Assembly: GCA_031260295.1 (NCBI GenBank)
Contig: JAIRKE010000051.1
Coordinates: 1 to 38,504, forward strand
From: Azonexus sp.
GTDB lineage: Bacteria; Pseudomonadota; Gammaproteobacteria; Burkholderiales; Rhodocyclaceae
Direction of reading: 5' to 3'
DNA length: 38,504 bases
In this document: positions 33,318 to 38,504 of the stretch, in pieces
Layout: each line of letters opens with the position of its first letter
Numbering within the stretch: the stretch's first letter is position 1
The notes under the pieces: generated by a model
Database searches by the model: none
The model's input: the letters and a program-made list of their open reading frames with translations, nothing else
What the model was told of the DNA's origin: nothing
Position numbers and translations under genes: made by a program

Positions 33318-34654
33318 GCGGCGGCGGATGGGCTGCCAGCAGCGGCCGGTTTCTTGCGCCGGCGACGGCGTTTCTTGTCGCCAGGTTGCTCGGGCAGCAG
33401 CATCTGCGCCCGTTCTTCGCCGTCGGCATTTTGGAAGCGGGTCCACCAGTCGGCGATTTCCTGCTCCGCCTCGCCGGATTCGGCGCGCAGCAGCAGGAAA
33501 TCGTAGCCGGCGCGGAAGCGCGGCTGTTCGAGCAGACCGTAGGGGCGCTTGCCAGCGCGCTGGTCGAAGCGCGGCTGGAGCAGCCAGATTTCCTTGATGT
33601 CACCGGCGATGCGGCGGGTGATGGCGAGCTTTTCGCCCTGCACGTCGAGTACCGTGTCCATTGCCTGGAACAGCGCCGGAATCTTCGGCTCGCCGGCGGC
33701 CTTGAGCTTTTCCCAGTGGGCCAGCACCTCGTGCCAGAGCAGCGCGGCGAACAGAAAGCCGGGCGAGGTGCCCTTGCCGCGGTGGACGCGCTCGTCGGTG
33801 TTGGCCAGCGCCAGCATCACGAACTTCTCGCCAAGTGGTTGTTCGAGGATGACGTCGAGCAGTGGCAGCAGGCCGTGGTGCAGGCCCTCGTCGCGCAATT
33901 GGGTGATGCACTTGACCGAGTGGCCGGAGGTCAAGAGCTTGAGCATCTCGTCGAACAGGCGGGCGGCCGGGACGTTTTCCAGCAGCGTTGCCATCTCACG
34001 GATCGGCCGCCGCGCCTCGGGATCGATAGCCAGCCCGAGCTTGGCTGCCAGACGCACAGCGCGCAGCATGCGTACCGGGTCCTCGCGGTAACGGCCGCGT
34101 GGCTCGCCGATCATGCGCAGGGTCCGCGCTTTGAGGTCGCCAACGCCGTGGTGGTAATCGATGACCGCTTCGCTGCTCGGGTCGTAATACAGTGCGTTGG
34201 CGGTGAAGTCGCGGCGGGCGGCGTCCTCGGCGTGGCTGCCGAAGACGTTGTCGTGCAGCACTCGGCCGTGCTCGTCCTTCTTGGTGTCGTCGCCCAACTG
34301 GCCACGGAAGGTGGTGACCTCGATCTGCTCCTGGCCCATCATCACGTGGACGATCTGGAAGCGGCGGCCGATGATGCGCGAGCGGCGGAAAGCGCGGCGT
34401 ACCTCCTCGGGCGTGGCGTCGGTGGCGACGTCGAAATCCTTCGGCTCGGCACCGATCAAGAGGTCGCGGACGGCACCGCCGACGACATAGGCTTTATGCC
34501 CGTTCTCCTGCAAGGTTGTGCACACGCGGCGGCTGCCCGAACTGATGCGGTTGCGGGTAATGCCATGGGTGGAGACGGGGATGACGGCCGGCTCATGCTG
34601 GCCGGGCCGGGCTTTCTTGCCGTTGAAAACGCGGGAAATGAATTTGCGGATCAC
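33314..34654 (-). CDS. pcnB: poly(A) polymerase I
   Basis: PcnB adds 3' poly(A) tails that direct RNA to decay. The 446-residue protein begins at GTG 34654. The nucleotidyltransferase core has YVVGGAVRDLLIGAEPKDFDVATDA (GG and the catalytic D-x-D), RRSRIIGRRFQIVHV and RRDFTANALYYD. The RNA-binding helices follow, and the C-terminus is basic (PGDKKRRRRRKKPA), as in PcnB and unlike CCA-adding enzymes. It lies downstream of a HAD phosphatase gene with a 94-nt gap. Confidence 0.95.
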   Translation of the reverse strand: MIRKFISRVFNGKKARPGQHEPAVIPVSTHGITRNRISSGSRRVCTTLQENGHKAYVVGGAVRDLLIGAEPKDFDVATDATPEEVRRAFRRSRIIGRRFQIVHVMMGQEQIEVTTFRGQLGDDTKKDEHGRVLHDNVFGSHAEDAARRDFTANALYYDPSSEAVIDYHHGVGDLKARTLRMIGEPRGRYREDPVRMLRAVRLAAKLGLAIDPEARRPIREMATLLENVPAARLFDEMLKLLTSGHSVKCITQLRDEGLHHGLLPLLDVILEQPLGEKFVMLALANTDERVHRGKGTSPGFLFAALLWHEVLAHWEKLKAAGEPKIPALFQAMDTVLDVQGEKLAITRRIAGDIKEIWLLQPRFDQRAGKRPYGLLEQPRFRAGYDFLLLRAESGEAEQEIADWWTRFQNADGEERAQMLLPEQPGDKKRRRRRKKPAAAGSPSAAA

Positions 34655-34748
34655 GGATTGCCGTTGGGGTTGGAAGGGGTTCCCGGTTTGCGCCGGGCGG
34701 TTCGGGGTCTGTCCCGATCGCTTCCCGGTTGTGCGGAAAACGCGGATT

Positions 34749-35417
34749 CTACCGCAGCGTAATGATTTTCCAGCACATTTTGCCGGCGTGGGCGCGCAGG
34801 GTGTCGTCCGGGTCTATGGCGACCGGCTGGCTGACCTTGCCCAGCAGTGGCAGGTCGTTGTGCGAGTCGCTGTAGAAAATGCTTTCCGCGAAGCTACCCC
34901 ACCATAGACCGAGGCTTTCCAGCCACTGTTCAACGCGGACGATCTTGCCGCTCTGGAAGGCGGGCGTGCCGGTCGGTGCGCCGGTGAAGGCGCCGCTGGC
35001 CATGTCAACGGCCGGGATGGTGGCGATCAGATGCGGGATGCCGAATTCGCGGACGATCGGGCCGGTGACGAAGCTGTTGGTGGCGGTGACTACGGCGCAC
35101 AAATCGCCGTTGGCTAGGTGGCCGGCAACCAGCCGGCGGGCGGCGTCGCTGATGATTGGGCGGATATGCCGCGCCATGTACTCGCGGTGCCAGGCATCGA
35201 GCTCCTGGCGCGTGTGGCGGGCCAGCGGCTGCAACTGGAAGGCGAGGAAAGCCTCGATGTCGAGCGTGCCGGCCTGGTAGTGCTGGTAGAACTCCAGGTT
35301 CCGGGCTTCCTGGATGTTGCGGTCGACGACGCCACGGGAAATCAGGAACTGCATCCACTCGAAATCGGAATCGCCGGCGAGCAGGGTGTTGTCGAGGTCG
35401 AAGAGGGCGAGATTCAT
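34749..35417 (-). CDS. HAD-superfamily (subfamily IB) phosphatase, SerB-like
   Basis: A 222-residue hydrolase with nucleophile motif FDLDNTLLAGDSD (Asp7, Asp9), motif II VVTATNSF, a Lys in the GKIVRVEQW region and motif IV YSDSHNDLPLL. The cap insertion is helical. These are marks of HAD-IB enzymes such as phosphoserine phosphatase or histidinol-phosphate-type phosphatases, often found next to hda and pcnB in betaproteobacteria. The substrate cannot be fixed from the sequence. Confidence 0.92.
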   Translation of the reverse strand: MNLALFDLDNTLLAGDSDFEWMQFLISRGVVDRNIQEARNLEFYQHYQAGTLDIEAFLAFQLQPLARHTRQELDAWHREYMARHIRPIISDAARRLVAGHLANGDLCAVVTATNSFVTGPIVREFGIPHLIATIPAVDMASGAFTGAPTGTPAFQSGKIVRVEQWLESLGLWWGSFAESIFYSDSHNDLPLLGKVSQPVAIDPDDTLRAHAGKMCWKIITLR

Positions 35418-35450
35418 AGCGGATATCCAGTTGACGTGTGACGGCAGAAC

Positions 35451-36110
35451 TCAGGCGGCCGGCGTGGCTTCTCGGGCCAGCAGTTCGCGTAGCAGCGGCA
35501 GGGTGACGGGACGCTGGTGTTCCAGCGTGTAGCGGTCGAGGGCGACGATCAGCGCCGACAGCGTGCGCATATCGCGCGGGGCGTGGCGCATCAGGTAATC
35601 GATCGCTTCCGGAGCCAGTTTCAAGGCCCGTTCCTTGGCCTGGGCGGCCAGCGCAGCGGCCTTCTCGGCATCGGAGAGAGGTTGCAGCCGGTAGATCAGA
35701 CCCGAGCCAAGGCGGGTGCGCAGGTCCTCGCGCAGGGCGAGGTGCCGGGGCGGTTGGATGGCCGCCGTCAGCAAGCGTCCGCCGCCGGCCTTGAGTTGGT
35801 TGAACAGGGCGAACAGTGCGATCTGGCCGTTGTCATCGAGCCGATCGACGTTGTCGACCGCCAGGGTCGCCTCGCCCTTTACCCCGAGCAAGCCCGGATT
35901 TTTGTCCGCATCGACATAAGGGAAGCCGCTGGCCCGCAACAGATGCGAGCGCCCACTACCGGCTTCGCCGACGAGGCAGAAAGAAGCATCCGGCCGGGTT
36001 GCGGCCAGCCACTCGGTCAGCGCGGCGAGCGTTTCGCCATTGCCGCCGGGGACGAAATTGTCCAGCGACGGCGAGCTGTCGGGCAGCAGGTCGAGGAGCA
36101 ACTGGCGCAT
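35451..36110 (-). CDS. hda: DnaA regulatory inactivator Hda
   Basis: Hda binds the DNA sliding clamp and triggers ATP hydrolysis on DnaA after initiation. The 219-residue AAA+ protein begins MRQLLLDLLPDS; QLLLDL matches the clamp-binding motif found at the N-terminus of Hda. The Walker A region is GEAGSGRSHLLRA and the Walker B-like segment is LAVDNVDRL. The arginine-finger area is LREDLRTRLGSGLIYRL. It starts 10 nt after the tyrS stop. Confidence 0.93.
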   Translation of the reverse strand: MRQLLLDLLPDSSPSLDNFVPGGNGETLAALTEWLAATRPDASFCLVGEAGSGRSHLLRASGFPYVDADKNPGLLGVKGEATLAVDNVDRLDDNGQIALFALFNQLKAGGGRLLTAAIQPPRHLALREDLRTRLGSGLIYRLQPLSDAEKAAALAAQAKERALKLAPEAIDYLMRHAPRDMRTLSALIVALDRYTLEHQRPVTLPLLRELLAREATPAA

Positions 36111-36120
36111 GGCGCGGCCC

Positions 36121-37407
36121 TTACTGCCAGCGAATCATCGCGTATTGTTTCTTGCCGCGGCGCAGGATGGTGAAGCGGCCGAACAGGCGCTCGCCGCCGG
36201 CGATGCGGTGGTCGATCGCGTCCCGCTTTTCGCCGTTGACCGAGACGCTGCCGCTCTGGATGAAAGTGCGCGCTTCCGACTTCGACTTGGCCAGCCCGGC
36301 GGCGACCAGCGTGTCGATCAGGCCGCTGTCGGCGCCGTCGAGGGCGATGCCGGGCATACCGTCCTGGGCCAGTTGTTCGAGGTCATTTTCGGTCAGATCG
36401 GCCAATTGGCCGGAGAACAGGCTGGCGGTGATGCGCCGCGCGGCCAGCAGCGCGACTTCGCCGTGCACCAGGCGCGTCGCCTCTTCGGCCAGGATGCGCT
36501 GGGCTTCCGGTTTGCCGCCGCTGGCTTGGTCCGCCGCCTCGATCTCGGTGATGCGCGCGACCGGCAGGAAGGTGAAGAATTTCAGGAATTTGTAAACGTC
36601 GGCGTCGGCGGTGTTCAGCCAGAACTGATAGAAAGCGTAGGGCGAGGTCTTCTTCGGGTCGAGCCAGATGGCACCCGCTTCCGTCTTGCCGAACTTGGTG
36701 CCGTCGGCCTTGGTGATCAGCGGCACGGTCAGGCCGTGGGCCTGGATATGGTGCAGGCGGCGGGTCAGATCGGTACCGGCGGTGATGTTGCCCCACTGGT
36801 CGGAGCCGCCGATTTGCAGCACGCAGCCGTGGCGCTTGTGCAACTCGGCAAAATCGTAACCTTGCAGCAGCGCGTAGGAAAACTCGGTGTACGAAATCCC
36901 CTGGTCCTCGCGGACCAGGCGTTGTTGCACCGCGTCGCGCTTGATCATGGCGTTGACCGAGAAGTGCTTGCCGATGTCGCGCAGGAAGTCGAGGCAGTTC
37001 ATCGCCCCGAACCAGTCGTGGTTGTTGGCCATCAGCGCTGCGCTTTTGTCATCGATTTCGCCAGCGAAGCGGAGGAAGGGGGCGACCTGACCACGAATCT
37101 TGTCCACCCAGCCGGCGATTACCTCCGGCGTATTCAGCTTGCGCTCGGCCGCCTTGAAACTGGGGTCGCCGATCATGCCGGTGGCACCGCCAACCAGAGC
37201 GATCGGCCGGTGCCCGGCTTCCTGAAAACGCTTCAGGATCAGCACCGGCACCAGGTGGCCGAGGTGCAGGCTATCCGCCGTCGGATCGAAGCCGCAATAC
37301 AGCGTCACCTTCTCCTCGAGCAGCATCTGATCGAGCGTCGGCGCGTCGGTCAGTTGAGCGATTAGGCCGCGTTCGTGCAGATCCTGAAGGAGGGGGGACT
37401 GGTACAT
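36121..37407 (-). CDS. tyrS: tyrosyl-tRNA synthetase
   Basis: A class I aminoacyl-tRNA synthetase charging tRNA-Tyr. From ATG 37407 it has 428 residues. The HIGH-type motif is SLHLGHL, the KMSKS-type loop is KFGKTEAG, and tyrosine-site residues are in YCGFDPTAD and [12 protein letters not shown]-terminal S4 RNA-binding domain starts near residue 355 ([20 protein letters not shown]). A GTG at 37422 extends the frame by five residues, but GGAG lies 9 nt before ATG 37407, so the shorter form is preferred. The 140 nt upstream hold only the presumed promoter. Confidence 0.96.
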   Translation of the reverse strand: MYQSPLLQDLHERGLIAQLTDAPTLDQMLLEEKVTLYCGFDPTADSLHLGHLVPVLILKRFQEAGHRPIALVGGATGMIGDPSFKAAERKLNTPEVIAGWVDKIRGQVAPFLRFAGEIDDKSAALMANNHDWFGAMNCLDFLRDIGKHFSVNAMIKRDAVQQRLVREDQGISYTEFSYALLQGYDFAELHKRHGCVLQIGGSDQWGNITAGTDLTRRLHHIQAHGLTVPLITKADGTKFGKTEAGAIWLDPKKTSPYAFYQFWLNTADADVYKFLKFFTFLPVARITEIEAADQASGGKPEAQRILAEEATRLVHGEVALLAARRITASLFSGQLADLTENDLEQLAQDGMPGIALDGADSGLIDTLVAAGLAKSKSEARTFIQSGSVSVNGEKRDAIDHRIAGGERLFGRFTILRRGKKQYAMIRWQ

Positions 37408-37563
37408 CGGGACATTCTCCACGGGATGGGGGCGGATTGCTCCGGCGCCGGAAATTTTGGAGGCGCGATTTTAGCAGAGCGCTTCATCACCCCTCCCTCT
37501 CCTGCGTAGATTGCCAGCAAGAGCATTCTAATTTTCGACGATCGTGCGAGTTGACTGTGAATG

Positions 37564-38394
37564 CTAATGTGCTAAAGCAAAACGCCGTATCGCATTTTCG
37601 TCGCTGGTTGGGGCGGTTTCCAGTTCCTGTCTCAGCAATTCACTACGTATTTCTGCAAACGCCTTAAAGCGTTTGACATCGCTTTCGGGCGGGGCTTCGG
37701 TCGAAATCAGCGTTGCCGCCGGCAGCAGGTTGCGCGCCTGCAAACGGCGTATCTTGGATAGCCAGAAATCGGCATGTTCAACAATCTTGTGCGGTTCATC
37801 CTGTGCCAGGAAAAGCGGCTTGATGACTTTGATGGGGTTGTTGTCGTCAAACAGAACAAATGGAAAACGGGCGCGTGCTTCGTCGCTGACGATGGTGTGA
37901 GCTTGAAACGGCCTATCCAAAGGCAATGTGCGAAGCAATCGGTTGACGCGCCTTTCCAGAACGACCTCCTGATGTTCCGGGGTAGCGAAATCATGTTCCA
38001 CATAACGGCCAAACAAGGCGTCAACTTCTTGTGCCGGGTCGGCGGTCAAAATCGCCCGGGTCGGCGCAAAGCGCACAATGGCCTCGCGTGGGTGGGTGAG
38101 CGCCGTGAACAACTGGCGCGATGCCTCGGCATTGGCACGCGGAAAAATCTCGTTGTCAAGAATGGCTTTGACCCGCGCCAACTCCTCCTCGAAAAATTTT
38201 AGCGCCCGCACATAGACGCTACGATCAAGCCGCTCAAAGAAAGCGGTAATGCGTTGCGCGTGCCGGGTGTTCAGTCGGTAGCCGAAATATCCCTGTTCCG
38301 GGCACAGCAAAACGACCCCAGCATTGGCGAACTCCCCTGTTTCCGCATAGGGGAGGAACTGCACGATGGCGTAGCGACACGCAACACGCTTCAT
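37564..38394 (-). CDS. DUF3037-family protein, partner of an upstream HipA-like kinase
   Basis: The 276-residue protein begins MKRVACRYAIVQFLPYAETGEFANAGVVLLCPEQGYFGYRL-like text, the hallmark of DUF3037 (RYAIVQFLP then GEFANVGVV). DUF3037 genes are commonly paired with a HipA-like kinase gene. The frame is open to 38499, but the family start is ATG 38394. That codon overlaps the stop of the upstream frame in ATGA. GC content is lower than in the tyrS cluster. Biochemical role unknown. Confidence 0.8.
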   Translation of the reverse strand: MKRVACRYAIVQFLPYAETGEFANAGVVLLCPEQGYFGYRLNTRHAQRITAFFERLDRSVYVRALKFFEEELARVKAILDNEIFPRANAEASRQLFTALTHPREAIVRFAPTRAILTADPAQEVDALFGRYVEHDFATPEHQEVVLERRVNRLLRTLPLDRPFQAHTIVSDEARARFPFVLFDDNNPIKVIKPLFLAQDEPHKIVEHADFWLSKIRRLQARNLLPAATLISTEAPPESDVKRFKAFAEIRSELLRQELETAPTSDENAIRRFALAH

Positions 38395-38504
38395 GACGCT
38401 CTCCAGAAATCGAGGGTTGAGCAACGCGCCACCAAGGCTTGGGCGGCAACGGGGTCGAAGGCGGTGGGAACGTCCTGCTCGTCGTTTTCCCAGCACCATT
38501 CAGG
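38391..38504 (-). CDS. C-terminal end of a probable HipA-like kinase (cut by the window edge)
   Basis: The last 37 residues of a frame entering from the window end read PEWCWENDEQDVPTAFDP and finish LDFWRAS before TGA. The Pro-x-Trp start of the fragment and its ATGA coupling to a DUF3037 gene fit the HipA-like kinase genes usually found in that position. The fragment is too short for proof. Confidence 0.45.
   Translation of the reverse strand, partial: PEWCWENDEQDVPTAFDPVAAQALVARCSTLDFWRAS

Overview
The window looks like chromosomal DNA of a high-GC betaproteobacterium. The gene sets and their order (rnr-rlmB, nth-FIST-DUF1841, rsxABCDGE, pyrD, tyrS-hda-HAD-pcnB-folK-panBCD), the MauG-type di-haem peroxidase and the DAHL-PAS-GGDEF-EAL protein fit Rhodocyclales best. 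This placement is inference from gene content; nothing here fixes the genus.

Layout. 1-114: 3' end of an IS5-type transposase. 298-507: tRNA-Leu(CAG) on the minus strand with its own promoter and terminator. 508-3764 (+): RNase R and RlmB. 3833-10495 (+): a TetR repressor with an apparently leaderless promoter/operator, followed by a complete RND tripartite efflux pump (adaptor, pump, outer-membrane channel). 10545-13001: a DUF599 membrane protein, a small Cys-rich protein, a diiron metallo-beta-lactamase-fold protein and DUF1841. 12994-14633 (-): nth coupled to a FIST-domain protein. 14851-18491 (+): a cytochrome c peroxidase translationally coupled to a membrane c-di-GMP enzyme. 18453-26220 (-): an RlmN paralogue and the Rsx/Rnf electron-transport operon. 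26263-28163 (-): pyrD and a nitroreductase. 28223-29394 (-): a lytic-transglycosylase/LysM protein overlapping an LprI-like periplasmic protein. 29541-37407 (-): a long housekeeping cluster (tyrS, hda, HAD phosphatase, pcnB, folK, panB, panC, panD). 37564-38504 (-): a DUF3037 protein and the end of what may be a HipA-like kinase.

The core operons are interrupted by lower-GC accessory pieces. The clearest is in the rsx operon: about 1.5 kb separates rsxC from rsxD. It holds a REP-associated tyrosine transposase (RAYT), three copies of one ~31-bp palindromic repeat in alternating orientation, the last ~47 codons of what looks like a polymorphic toxin, and a downstream gene overlapping it by ATGA that looks like its immunity gene. 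One repeat supplies the stop codon of rsxC and another encodes the C-terminus of the presumed immunity protein. A second probable effector/immunity pair (signal-less peptidoglycan lyase plus secreted LprI-like protein) sits between the nitroreductase and panD. An unrecognised membrane protein is inserted between panB and panC, and a 26-codon remnant between folK and panB.

Best candidates for something new: the RAYT/REP-bounded orphan immunity cassette inside rsx, the LysM-lyase/LprI pair, and the peroxidase/DAHL-diguanylate cyclase couple as a possible periplasmic redox-to-c-di-GMP relay.
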